This document shows, one piece after another, positions 24,069-36,190 of a DNA stretch of 64,000 nt. The stretch is from Buxus sempervirens (taxonomy: Eukaryota; Streptophyta; Magnoliopsida; Buxales; Buxaceae): contig OX387193.1 in assembly GCA_947561395.2 (NCBI GenBank), forward strand, positions 36,220,255 through 36,284,254. The letters are read 5' to 3'. A program made the position numbers and the translations under genes. Under the pieces are notes generated by a model, which worked only from the letters and a program-made list of their open reading frames with translations, ran no database searches and was not told the DNA's origin. The first letter of the stretch is position 1. Every line of letters starts with the position of its first letter.

Positions 24069-25350
24069 TATCTTCCTCAGCCACTCTTAACTGATGGTAG
24101 CCTGATATCAAATCAATCTTGGAAAACCAAGATGCGCCTCTCAACTGATCAAACAAATCGTCAATCCTAGGCAAAGGGTACTTGTTCTTAACCGTAACTT
24201 GGTTAAGCTGCCTGTAATTGATGCACATGCGCATACTAACATCTTTCTTCGGCACAAAAATAACCGATGCACCCCATGGTGACACGCTCGGTCTAATAAA
24301 TCCTTTCTCCAGAAGCTCATCTATTTTCTTCTTTAATTCATCTTGCTCAGGTTTTGCCAACCTATAAGGTGGCTTAGACATAGGAGCCATACCAGGCTGA
24401 AGTTGGATTCTGAAATCAATGGCTCTAGCGGGTGGTAATCCTGTTAGATCATCAGGAAATACATCTGCGAACTCTGATACCACTGGCACATCATAAAGAC
24501 TAACTGTGTCACTCCTGGTCTCCTCTACTACAATAGAAGCAACTAACCCAATCCGGCTATCCAAACCCTCACACATAAAACAATATGTTGGCTGCTCTGG
24601 CTTATTAACTATAACTGTCGCCTTATGACAGTCAATGGTGACGTAGTGTTGGAACAACCAGTTTATACCCAAAATCACATCAAATCCACTGAAATCCAAC
24701 TCAATCAAATCCCCGGGTAACTCTATCCAACCCAACCCGATCATACAGTCTCTGTATATAGTCTGAACCCTAGTGGTCTTCCCCAAGGATGTGTGCACAG
24801 ACAAAGAACAATCCAAAATAGTAGGCAACAATCCAATACAATGTGCACATGAAGGTGTAATAAATGATTTAGATGCTCCAGAACCAAAAAGACTAATAAC
24901 TGATCTACCACAAATAAAAAGTATACCTTCAACGAGCTTTGGTGCTCCAGGCTCCTCCTCATGAGCCTCAACTGCATATACTCTGGCTGTCTGCCTCTGA
25001 TCTGCCCTGGGCGCAACACCTTGACCCTGAGGTCCTGTCTTGCCCTGCTGTCTCTGCCCTACAGGTGCCCTAGGTGTCAATATAGTCTGAGTCTGAGTCG
25101 GTGCACCCAATGGCTGTGATCCCATAGGAGAATGGGTCACCTGTAAGTTCTGATATGTGGCAGGGTAAGAACAATCCAAAACACGATGCCCAAACTTGCC
25201 ACATCGGAAACAAGCTCCATATGGTGCGACGCATGGCCCTTGAACATGGAATCGCTCACACTGCTGGCATCAAGGAGGACCTGACTTCGAAGTCTAATTA
25301 CCACTAGGTCTACTACTCTAACCCTCGTACCTGGGTTTCTTATCTGTAGG
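24069..25350 (-). pseudogene. gag-pol: Gag zinc knuckle, protease and RT start of element C
   Basis: The minus-strand frame shows a CCHC knuckle ([14 protein letters not shown]), a Gln/Pro-rich linker, a protease region with the catalytic motif altered ([11 protein letters not shown], where element A has FDSGAS, so the catalytic Asp is Gly), and the RT N-terminal half ([33 protein letters not shown]). It stays open for about 370 codons, then the frame runs into the solo LTR at 24063. The gag side is cut by the solo LTR at 25356. The missing protease Asp and the altered CIDYRQL (CINYRQL) show that this copy has decayed. Confidence 0.88.
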
Positions 25351-25355
25351 AGCAA

Positions 25356-28300
25356 TGTAAAACCCTGGATTTTTCTAAAAGAAAATAAATAAATAATAAG
25401 GATATAAATTTTTGAGAAAATATTAAGAATGATAATGGTTGAAGAATTGGGAAGAAATTTAAAGGTTAAGATAGGAAATCAAAGAGAAGGGTAATTTGGT
25501 CAATTCCAATTAGTTAAATTCATGTAAGGAATAAGATAATTAATTATTAAGTTAACAAATTTAACTAGACCAAATTTTAGCTTAGTTGGATGTAAAATAA
25601 TTAATTTAAGGTTTAAAAGAGGGATTAAGGACCTAATGGTCATTATATTATTTAGGGACCTTAATTTTGGCAATATGGATGGAAATTAAGGAAGAGATTT
25701 AGCACGAAATTAATTAGAAATATTATTGAAAGAAGGTTTAAAGAAGAATGAATTAAGAAGAGGGGTAAAAGAGAGAATAGCCTTAGAGTATTAAGGTGAG
25801 CTTAACCTAATTAGGGTTATTTTATGATGGGTCTATAAAAGAGGGGTTAAAGGAGAGTTTAGGGTTTTGAAAGTAGACCAAATTAAGAGAAGAATGGAAG
25901 GAAATTCGTGCCTAAAGCCTGGAGAAGAAAGAAGAGAAGAAAAGAGAAAGAAAAGAGAGGTTTATGAACAAAAGGAGGAAATCTGCAGATGGTCGACCAG
26001 CCCTGTTCAAGTGAAGCTCTAGAGAAATCCAATGGTTGTTTTGGCCTGAAATTTTGAGGTTTTGATCTACACATGAGGGACTTCAATCTGGACGGTGGAG
26101 ATATGATTTGGAGAAGTCTAAGGTGGTGCGAACTAGTCTAGAAAATTGGTGGAAAATCAGATTTTCAGAAAAGGAGTTTACATGTTGAGGCAAGTAGCAA
26201 ACCCTTTGAAACTGGAGAAATTGCATGTTTTACTTGTGATTTAGATGTTTTGATCGTGGTGTTATTCGAGCTGGATTTTCTTTGGAAAAGTTTGATGATT
26301 TATAAAACTTGACTTGGTGTTTTAAATTTACTTTAAGAACCTAAAAAAGTTTTGATCAAGGGAGATTATGTTTAGAAAGAAACTCTTAAATAAATTGAAA
26401 GTAGATGGGATTAGATTAGAGATTGTCTCAGAATTAGTTTAGATTAAAAATCATATATTTAGACACAAATACAAATAATAGAAGATTTAGGAAGTTCGGA
26501 AAATCAGCAAAAACCCAGAAAACAGTGTTTTTGGCCGAGCGCTCAAAAGACCGCTCGAGTGCAACTATAGGCGCCCTGCCTGTGTAATTTTAACAGACTC
26601 AATTCTCCAATGCTTGTTAGTTCGCTCGAAGTCGCTCGAGCGCCTCTTCGAGCGACCTATGTCAGAAATTTCAAATTTTGGGATTTGAGCCCAGATTTAA
26701 TTTTTAATGATTTTTCTTGGAATTTTAAGATTGTAACACCTGTAATTAGTGTAATGTGGGATGTAGGAAGTGACGAATTAAATTTGGATAAAAGGGTACT
26801 TATTTGGGACAATGAACGTAATTTTGTATCAAAGTAGTCTAGTTAGGTGGAATATGGGATCTTAGCTTAATTTCATTGAGAAGCTAGGAATGAAACCATG
26901 TCAAACAAACCATATTAGACCTAAATTAACCTCTGGGAAGAACCAATAACATCATTCATAAGTTTTGGAGATTTAGGGTAGTAATTTGGTAAATGAGGAT
27001 ACTAATGAATGGATTTTAGGAAAGGTTGTGATCAAAGTGTAGAATTTGGGTAAAACTCATAGGAAAGAATCATTAACTCGTCTATTGATTAAGAGAGGAT
27101 AATTTAAGAATGCGCACACTGATATAACTCAAATTTGAACTTTTCATTAAGAAAATTTTGTATGCTTTCGTACTTTTCTTATTAAATGACCTGGAACTCT
27201 GTTTATTGGTTATTTTAAATATTTGTTTGTTTGCCACTGAGGTTTTGGTGATCATTGTTGAACACCTTATTTGACGTGTTTATGTCTCCTTGTATGGGGT
27301 TTATCACTGAATATTGCATCGTAAGTTATTCAATGTTTTTGATTGTGAGTTGTGTCTAGTGGGCAATGCTTAGTATGGATCCATAGCTTTGCTAGGAAGT
27401 GAAATGAAATTGTCTGGTAAGTTATTTCCTGTTTGGTACTCCCCAGTATGCATTCCGTCACAGTTGTGACTGGGGCAGCAATCCAGACCGTCGTGTTACT
27501 TGGACCTCATCTTAGCCAAGTTTGTTGATCGGCAACGGTTTATTGGATTCTTGGTTTCTTAGCTGAGTTCGACATTGGTTATTTGGGTTACCACCGCGTG
27601 CTTCAATGAGACATCGGCTTACACGAGCTTTATATCGGTCATGTTTTAAGTTATTTGTGACTCGCACCTTGGAGCTATATTTTTTCGGTGCTTGAAGTTC
27701 ACTTGTGGCTTGCTCATGCACTAGTATTAGCCATGTTGTCGAGGATCCATGTAACGCCCCGGATATTTAAACACATAAACCAAAATCTGGTTCGTTAGGG
27801 AAAATGGCCCAAAACACTATTCCAGACTTAAACAACTTCATTTATTATATCAAAGTGCGGAAATAAAATCATCATTCAGAAGCACGGAATTAAACTACCA
27901 AAATAATCATTTTATTTTTCATTTATGAAGTCTGGAAAGGGTTCAACTAAATAACATAAATAACATCCACCAAGGTGTGGATTAAAGATACCAATCATCC
28001 TTTAAATGACAATCAAAATCCTCAATCAAAATACTGACAATAATCCCTAAGAAAATAAATCTAAATGTCTCTCTAAGTCCTACACAGGAATAAAATAATC
28101 TTCCTCCTGGTATTCACAGTATTCTCCTAGTGTCTCTACCCCGGCAATGTTCTCTACAGGAATATCTAAAAACAAAATCTATAAAACAATAATGTGAGAA
28201 ACACTATCTCAGTAAGCAGTCATGCAAATAGTTGACCATAATAAAATATGCAACGCTTAATCCGAATAACCACAATAAGAATCAAGACAACATTGAAATA

Positions 28301-30879
28301 CAATTTGTCCACCTCATGGGACTCATGAAATAGTATACCAGATAAAGAGAGTAGACATGTGCCAATATGCTACCTAACCAAATTACGATGGACCAGCCAC
28401 CCTGCAGTCTGGCTATTCAACACCAACGGAAGAACCCAACCATGAGTTCGCATGTATGGCCCAACCAATCCAAGAGTGGGTAACGTAGCAACCGACCAAT
28501 CCAGGAGCGGTACTATCCTCGAGATGATGGAATGCCTCAGACACAGAATTCAAACCCCTCCAATACACATTTCACTTACTAGCTATTCTATGGATCCACA
28601 TAACTGCTAAGCCCACTCAAATGTGAGAAAACCAACCAGGGTAATGAACATACTTCTCAATGACACCCACCAAATACAAAACCATATCTGTAACCAAATC
28701 TGCCCATACAAGATACAATAAATCAGGCACCTGCCTTGTCACATCATGTGACCCAAAAACCAAACAGAATGTACCAAGTCATATGTCCAAAACTCCAGGT
28801 TTCAACGGGTCAATATGTCCCAAATGTGTATCGACTCCATCGATGCACACAATACATTCATATCACCCAAACACAGGTGTATGAACACAAAAAAACCAAC
28901 CTTGGTTAAAATTAAAACCTTTTGGAACAATAGAATCATGTAAAAGTTCTTCTTTAGAAACATCTACCCAAAATCTTTATAAAATTGAATTTTAAGCATC
29001 CACCAATGCAAACACTTCCCAAATACCCCAATCTTGATGGTAAATAGGCTAAAATTGAATAGAACCACTTCCTTAGTGAAAACTGGGTTGAAAAGTCAAG
29101 TTTCCCAAAATCTAACAGACTGGTCACTCGAGCGGCCAAGGGGGCTCGATCGGCCTTACAAAACAGGAAATTTCAGGGTAGGTTTCTCGATAGGTCGCTT
29201 GAGCGACTGTTCTAGCGGTAGTACAATTTGGGTAAAATTGCTCTCGGGTTTTCAACTATATACATAGATCGCTCGAGCGACTGCTCAGGCGGTCCGATAC
29301 GTGAAAAATCCGTAACTTTGCGAAATTTAATAAAAATTCCACAACTCAATAATCAATGCATAAAAACCATTCTAAATCATTCCAAAATACATTATACACA
29401 TGCTAGAACACTTCCCAACACATAAAACATCATAAATAATGAAATCAACGCATCAAACATCGAATAACCATGAATATCGTCTAAACGCGAATTTAGATTT
29501 TTGTAAGTGTCAAGGGACTACTTACCTGGTTGTAGGAACTTAAATCCTCTCTAAGAGCCTTGAAATATCACCCCAAAGTTATGTCAAACGATCCCAACAA
29601 GTCCAATCACGTCTGGGTTAAAAATCACACTCTTAAAACTCTTTAACCTACGAAAATCTCCAGAACAGAACTTGTTATTAACTTGCTCTTACCTGAGTTA
29701 TCTATGCATGAAAATACTCCTCCTTCTTCTCTAAGACGGCTCCCACAATTTGTTTAGGGTTTAGGTTTTGATTACAAGGCAACTAAGAGAAAGGATAGGA
29801 AACAAGCAAGGAAACATCACGACTGGTTTCTAATTTTATGATGGACGTTCATAACTCCTTGCACTACTAGGTCTTTGTTTAATTTGTTTAAAGTCTTTTA
29901 CTAATTTGCCCCTACTTCATTAAACCCACTTAAATCAAACCATCTTATTCTTAAACCAACTCAATCCCTTGGGTCAACCCACTATCCTTGGGTTCGACCA
30001 AATCCTTTTATTCTCCTTGTTTATTTCTCACTTTATTCTTACTAATATAATATAATTGCACAATAATAAATATATTAAAATTATATTTGATCAATAATTA
30101 AGAGCTCGCCTTATATAGGCTCTCCTATCATATCCGGTTCATCTTGAACTCCTCCGGGTTGAAGCAAGATCTAATCTCATGCATATTATTAACCAATTAG
30201 TCTAGTTACTAAAATCTGGGATTTTACAATCCATATTTATCTTTGATCGGATTGGTATTCCCTGGTTTGTTATTTCCGTGGTTGCGGGCTTGTTGTTATT
30301 GACTTGGATTGTATGCACCAACCCATCCGTGTTTATTGGGGGTGATCCACATTGATGGTTGACGGAGGAAATGAAAGTGACTGTATTTGCGGGCTCCATT
30401 TATCATGTAAATCGTGAGGTGGCGACAACGGGGGCAGGAATATCTTATTAAGTGGTTTCAGTTCATGAGTCCTGTCATGTCACACATGTTTGGTTTGAGA
30501 ATTGTTTTGGATATATTATCATGATTTTTGTTTTATAATATTACCTCGTGACTTATTTTGTAAAAATTATGGACCTCATGCACATTGCTACTTGTTGAGA
30601 TTTATTCTCACTCCAGTTTCCCCCATTTTTCAGGTATTCTTGGAGAGGTCGACAAGCTTGGGAATATTTGTAAAAGGGTAGTCTGTAGATGTGAATCGGT
30701 CTTGAATTTAAAAGTTACTTTTAAATATTGAGTTTATTATAATTGAAACTATTTCCGCATAACAACTCTAATAATAAAAAGGAATGAAAAATTTTAAATT
30801 ATTCAGGATTTAGATGCTTTTACCTTCAGTAACTAACACCTTAGGTTTGGGGAAATTGACCCGGAACTGGGGCGTTACA
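25356..30879 (+). mobile_element. Solo LTR, Tekay/Del-like, about 3,040 bp net, with a nested solo LTR
   Basis: It starts TGTAAAACCCTGGATTTTTC and ends GGAACTGGGGCGTTACA, flanked by the duplication AGCAA (25351-25355, 30880-30884). The inner solo LTR 27750-30228 accounts for 2,479 bp. The CGCTCGAGCG palindrome is at 26633-26642 in a GC-rich island. The conserved hairpin (short form GAGATTTATTCTC) is at 30597-30609, followed by TTTTTCAG. It interrupts the gag of element C. Confidence 0.93.
27750..30228 (-). mobile_element. Solo LTR nested in a solo LTR, 2,479 bp
   Basis: It starts TGTAACGCCCCGGATATTTA and ends TGGGATTTTACA on the plus strand, flanked by the duplication ATCCA (27745-27749, 30229-30233). 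It is close kin to the solo LTR at 36191-38640. The hairpin position is 28196-28210 and the GC-rich island 29125-29295, with CGCTCGAGCG at 29270-29279. No coding capacity was seen. Confidence 0.94.
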
Positions 30880-30884
30880 AGCAA

Positions 30885-31530
30885 ACTGCTTCGGTGGAAC
30901 CCTGAGTCTGCTCTGGTCTGGTCGCCTCTCACCAATCAAGTGCTCTGCTCTCTCATCACGGCGTACCAACTCAGAATAGCTGGTGCACTGTACAACTGAT
31001 ACCCAGTCTCTAATCTCATACCTCAACCCCTGCTCAAAATGCTCCTGTCTGTTTGTCTCACAAGTAACCATATGCGGGGCAAATCGGGACAACTTATCAA
31101 ATCGGGCCTCATACTGTAAGACCAACTGTCCTCCCTGGGAAATGTGCATGAACTCCCTCGCCTTCTGACGGCGGAAATCAGCAGTGAAATAGCACTCAAA
31201 GAAGAGCTCTTTGAATCTTCCCCAAGTGATATGCTCATCTGGTTCAGTCCTCCCTTTCATCAAATGCCACCAATGGACCGCTTCCCCGTCAAACATGAAG
31301 GTAGACAGTCTAACACGACAGTCCTCTGGGCATTCCATGCAGTCAAATATCCATTCCATCTTCAGTATCCACCTCTCAGCTTCCATGGGGTTTGCCCGAC
31401 CTCCAAAAGGCACGGGTCCCATCTTACGGAACCTCTCCAGCTCACGTGCACCTGAGTCATCAATATGGTCCCTCCTAGGGGCCCTCTCATCCCCTCGGTT
31501 CCTCTTGGCTCTACCAATCAGATCCGTAAT
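30885..31530 (-). pseudogene. gag: Gag central domain of element C
   Basis: The minus-strand frame from 31530 reads TDLIGRAKRNRGDERAP, then ERFRKMGPVPFGG, the gag core ([47 protein letters not shown]) and a C-terminal part to RPDQSRLRVPPKQFA, where the solo LTR at 30879 cuts it. It is open throughout, but is cut on both sides, by LTRs at 25356-30879 and 31531-35500. The Met used by a naive frame call (31629) lies in the inserted LTR and is not the gag start, which is at 35700. Confidence 0.88.
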
Positions 31531-32532
31531 TGTAACGCCCTGGATCCAAGTTACGTAGCGAAACCATAACTCATTTCTGGAGGTTAATATACAACACAAG
31601 ATCACAATATTAGAGTGAAGGAAAAACATGAATGAAACAATAACTAGATAATTAGAGTGCGCTACAAACCCAAACTAAAATAATAATTATAGCAATACAA
31701 CGATAAACTCACATAACCGAGCAACTACCCGCGAGTATCGTCCTCTCCAAGAGTAGCTGAAAACAAAACAAAACAATACGGAATGAGATACGAATATCCC
31801 AGTAAGCAGCACATACATGCATAAATACATTTTGAATAGTTATAAAACATGAATCAAATAATACACAGGTAACAATAGGGATAACACGATTAATCCGACT
31901 AATCCCACAATAATATAACAGATAAAGATGATATAGTTAATGAAATTGAACATGTAAGTCAGTTTGTAATATCGATGTCAAATATTCTGAATATTCACGA
32001 AATCCAATGTGATCATAAACCTCATCTCAATGAAAACCATTTATCTCAAAACAATCCAATAGATATTTCTCAAATCAAAACATCTTTGATGAAATCATAA
32101 TTTTCAGAAAGCTGAGTGTTTATCATGGGCCACTCAGAATCAATTGGCGTGTTTATCATGGGTCACCCCGGACCAATTGGAAATACAATTACCGATAAAA
32201 CCAAATGATCGAGGCCAATGTCATGAAGTTCACTTATATTGGGTAATTTGCATGCCAGAGCGACATCCAAGCCTCCTGGTACACAGTCCGGCCAACATAG
32301 GCTTGATACTCTGAAATGACTGCCTACCCAAGGACTTTGTCATCCAATGCTGGCTTACTCCAGGTTTTGGCATTGACAACTCGGCCTACCAAGGATCACG
32401 GGCTGCTCTACCCTAGTCATGGCAACACTCATGCCATGCAATTACAGCAATAAAGTCAACACATCACATTACTAAGCTTAGACTCTGGATCCAGGATAAG
32501 CTAGACCTTAAACCAAATAAACTCAACAAATA

Positions 32533-32670
32533 AACCAACCTTTGGTAGCAAATAGACCAACCTCTGGTTGCAAATATACCAACCTCTTGTAGAAAATAGA
32601 CCAACCTCTGGTTGCAAATATACCAACCTCTGGTCGCAAAATAGACCAACCTCTGGTCACAAATATACCA
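32533..32670. repeat. Tandem repeat, unit about 20 bp
   Basis: About seven copies of ACCAACCTCTGGTTGCAAAT occur, alternating between an AG and an AT prefix so that pairs form a unit of about 40 bp. It lies in the LTR at 31531-35500 at the place where other LTR subfamilies have different tandem repeats. Confidence 0.85.
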
Positions 32671-33182
32671 AAAACAAATCATCTTTATCATGGGTCACTC
32701 AGGACCAAAACAATACTCCATGGAACTCCCTATGCATATTCAAACCAAAGAACAATATTCAAACCAATCGGTGTAAACAAATAACTCATGGAAACCTCTT
32801 TTATAAATTATGCCCAGCATACTAAATTAGATAACAACTCAATTTACATGGTATCACAATATGAAATTTAGTAGTAAGACATGTATTACAAAAATATCTG
32901 AAATCAGCAAAAAGTTCTACTCAATTAATTCTAATAGTGTTAATAAAGTTTCCTAAATTATTTTCCTAATATTCCTTACTAAGGCTTTTTATTCACCTAC
33001 TTGAATTTCTGTAGAAGTTCTTATTTAATCTGCTCAGCCCATGACCAACCTTAAAAGTTATGAGAATAAGAGCTAGAGGATGAAAATATGAATTTTAGTT
33101 ATGGGACTCAATGAGTTGCAATATTAGAGAAAATAAATGCTTTTCATCCTCCATTTCATTTCCTAATTCCTAAATTCATTCG

Positions 33183-33850
33183 TTGGAAAAGACAGAGTTT
33201 ATCCTTATATTTTGAATGTTGATGGAGCTTCGAAAGGAAATCCTGGGATTAGTGGAGGAGGTGGAATTATTAGAAATTCTTCTGGGCATTTTATTGCTGC
33301 CTTTTCGGCTTACTATGGACATAATTCTAACACCTCAGAGATGGCCTTAGTCTGGCTGACAGGTATGGAATTCAAAATCTTCATATAGAATTGAATTCGA
33401 AACTCATAGTGGACACTTTTGCTGGTTTGGTGTCCACTCCTTGGAAGTTTCTGCTTTGGTGGAGAGAAATAAAAGAGAGATTGATAGCTTTCAATCGGGA
33501 TATGTATCATGTTTACAGGGAAGCCAATGCAGTGGCTGATGGTCTGGCTAATGAGGGATGCATTCATTTCACTAACAGATTTTATGATTCTATTTCTAGT
33601 TTGTCACAAAATGTTAGAACTTGCTTGTTCCATGATAGGACTGGTTTATTTTCCATTAGATATTAGTTCTTGTCTTATGTCTTTGATCAGGGGTAAGGTT
33701 TTATGTCCCCCCCCCCCCCCCCCCCCCAGAATTTGTGTATTTCATTGGAAGTTCTAATATACAGGCCAGGGTCTGCCTCAACCCTCCTCCCACTGCTGGA
33801 GTGCCACTAAGGTTTTTCATGCCTTAGTGGGTTTTTGCTATAAAAAAAAA
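33183..33850 (+). mobile_element. 5'-truncated LINE tail
   Basis: It comprises the end of a non-LTR retrotransposon ORF2 with an RNase H domain, a 3' UTR holding a run of 21 C (33707-33727), and a terminal A run (33842-33850). It is inserted in the minus-oriented LTR 31531-35500. The left boundary is approximate, set where the coding match starts, and I could not settle a target duplication. Confidence 0.75.
33200..33666 (+). pseudogene. LINE RNase H domain (reverse-transcriptase-like, RVT_3 type), frameshifted
   Basis: The first frame reads LNVDGASKGNPGISGGGGII, with the first catalytic Asp and the GNPG turn, and SEMALVWL with the Glu. Near 33345 the match moves to another frame (DRYGIQNLHIELNSKLIVD), which runs open to the TAG at 33664-33666 and includes REANAVADGLANEG with the last conserved Asp. 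RNase H would remove RNA from the RNA:DNA hybrid in reverse transcription. The frameshift and the loss of everything upstream make it a dead fragment. Plant L1-type LINEs commonly carry this domain at the end of ORF2. Confidence 0.8.
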
Positions 33851-35505
33851 GAATCCTCAACAGCCCTCTACTAAGCTTTATAATATTTCTTATGTTTAAA
33901 CTCACTTCAGTCCACTAAGTAATACTCTTTTCAGCAATCCTGGCAATAATTATTTTGCTGTTCTTTAGCAGCAATTAGATTTAAGAATTGAAATAAACTA
34001 ATCCATGAACTCAGCTACACTAAACTACAACTGAACCAAATGGAAAATTATCCTACATTCAACCCTTTAATCATTTAAATTCCCCAAATAATTGTTGTTA
34101 TAAAATCAGAAGGTTGTAATCACTTAAAACTCATACTAACACCTTAATTCAACTCTTAGATAGGTTTTTGAACAATTAAATTAGAACAATCCACTTAAAA
34201 TCACTCAGTCGCATTTGTTATTGAATTTGGGTAGGTGTGCTGACCTACTGTCAGTGGGTGGTAGTAGGCGCACCTTAGCACATCTGAAAATATTAATTTC
34301 CGCTGAGTACCGCCGAGCTGTGTCAGTCAGCTGTACTCAGTGCATACCCCCTTCTTTCTCCGAAACCAATTTGATCACTGCTAACTCCAATCTCACTATG
34401 ACTGACCCAAAATTAAAACTCAATAACAACTGATTCATGCTCATAACACCTCTAACAACCATTTAAAGTCAATTTGGATTTAATTCTACTAAGAACATGC
34501 TCCAAATCAAAATTTAACTTGTAAAAACAGTCTCAATCGTTGATATCAAAATACAGCATATAAACTCAATTCAACTCATGCATTCGGCTGCAAAACTAGG
34601 TGGAAATCTAGTGCTACTTACCTTTGATTTAATTCAGATTCACCTTCTAGTTTAGCTTAAGCTCCAGATCTCTTCCGATCACAATTTCTTCTCCAATTCT
34701 CCTCTGATCAATCACTGATCTCCCACAGGACCAGATCTAATTAGATATGAATTTACTTCAGATTTCTCTCATCAATTAATCACGAAATTCAGATTAAACT
34801 TTCTCTTACCTGATCTCCATTCAATCTGATCAAACACTCCATTCTCAGAAATTTTCCCAGCCGTGAATAGTCTTTGAGCTTCCTCTTTCTCTCGAATCAA
34901 CTCAGCAACGACTCCATTTCTCTTCTTTCTTTCTTACACAATGCTCTCCTTCTAAACCCTAGCTCCAGATCTCCTCTTCCTTATCAGAGGCTCTAGAAAT
35001 TTCGATCAAAAATAAATTCACCAGACTGAATTTCGGCAGCTATATATAGTTGCTGCCAGAGCCCCCTTTAAACACTTCATGATCCGCCGCCTACTCACCT
35101 ACACCAATTTCCTACCTAATCAGCCTTTTAATCATCTGATTTACACCTTATCGCTCCACCAACTCCTACATTAACACTCCACTAAAATCATAATAAATTT
35201 TTAACATAATAACTATTCAAATTATTATCATAATCTCTGCTGACCTTAATTTACTTCCTTCCGCTCTAAATTTTAGTAAAATCCTCAAAATACCCTTTTT
35301 CTCGTCACACTACCGAACCACCAAGACCCAACCCGAAACTCAATTAACCAATTTGCCATTTTAATAATTCCACATGTCTAAATTCTAAAATTTTACTCTA
35401 AATAACTTCCTTTCTCTATTTTCTAAAAATTTCCACTAATTAAATAAATTAACGAACAAAAATCAAAATTTTTATTTTTATTAAAAATTCAGGATTTACA
35501 GTAAT

Positions 35506-35700
35506 AGCCCCAATATCTCTCCAAATATCCTCTTGTGGGACACAAGCAACAGCAGGTGGTGGAGGAGGAATAGGCTGCTCCATTGGACCCACAGTTGGAG
35601 GTTCTACACACGGCTCTGCCCGTGGGGGCTCTGGCTCCCCAGTTGGCAACATCCTAGGAACGGATGTTGCTCTACCTCTGCCTCTCGCTCTAGTATTCAT
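35506..35700 (-). pseudogene. gag: Gag N-terminal segment of element C
   Basis: It starts at the Met at 35700 (MNTRARGRGRATSVPRMLP) and continues through a proline run to VPQEDIWRDIGAI, where the LTR 31531-35500 splits the frame. The next part of gag is at 30885-31530. It is closely related to element D's 11458-11830, with a small deletion relative to it (EPEPPRAEP against EPEPFEAPRAEP). Confidence 0.87.
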
Positions 35701-35847
35701 AGCGAAAGATAAACTGCAAAAAGGCAAAAATTTTGTAAGGCAAAAAGGATCTCTTATCCCAGAAAATTATTTAAGGTACTATCTAGCATATCTCACATCC
35801 CCAAAACCACCTAAAGGTCAACTACTTAGGGTTAGGATCCTATTTTT

Positions 35848-35858
35848 CTCTGATACCA
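35848..35858 (-). other. Primer binding site, initiator-Met tRNA type, element C
   Basis: On the minus strand this reads TGGTATCAGAG, three bases from the LTR start at 35862. Confidence 0.9.
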
Positions 35859-36190
35859 TCTTGTAACGCCCCGGATCTAAGTTTATTTTAAAAACATAAA
35901 CCCAAATATGGTTCGTTAGGATAATGGCCCAAAACAACTAATTCCAGACTTAAACAATTTCAATAATTATAATCAGAGTTCGGAATTTAAAGACATTTTC
36001 TCCAAGAAGCGCGGAATAATAAAAATAAGTCATCCAATATTAAACCTTCAAGCAAAGTCTGGTTTCTAGTCAACTACAATAGAATAATCATCATCCATCA
36101 AAGTCATCTAACTAAAATAATTCAATAATCCCTCCAAATTCCAAGTCAAATTTATTAATAAAGATCCCTAATCCTACACAGGAATAAAGT

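Larger units (their letters stand above)
31531..35500 (-). mobile_element. Solo LTR, Tekay/Del-like, 3,970 bp, containing a LINE tail
   Basis: It starts TGTAACGCCCTGGATCCAAG and ends AATTCAGGATTTACA on the plus strand, flanked by the duplication GTAAT (31526-31530, 35501-35505). Taking out the LINE tail leaves about 3.3 kb. The conserved hairpin is at 31785-31800, a tandem repeat at 32533-32670, and a GC-richer block of CGCCGAG/CAGTCAGC words at about 34235-34345. Confidence 0.92.
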
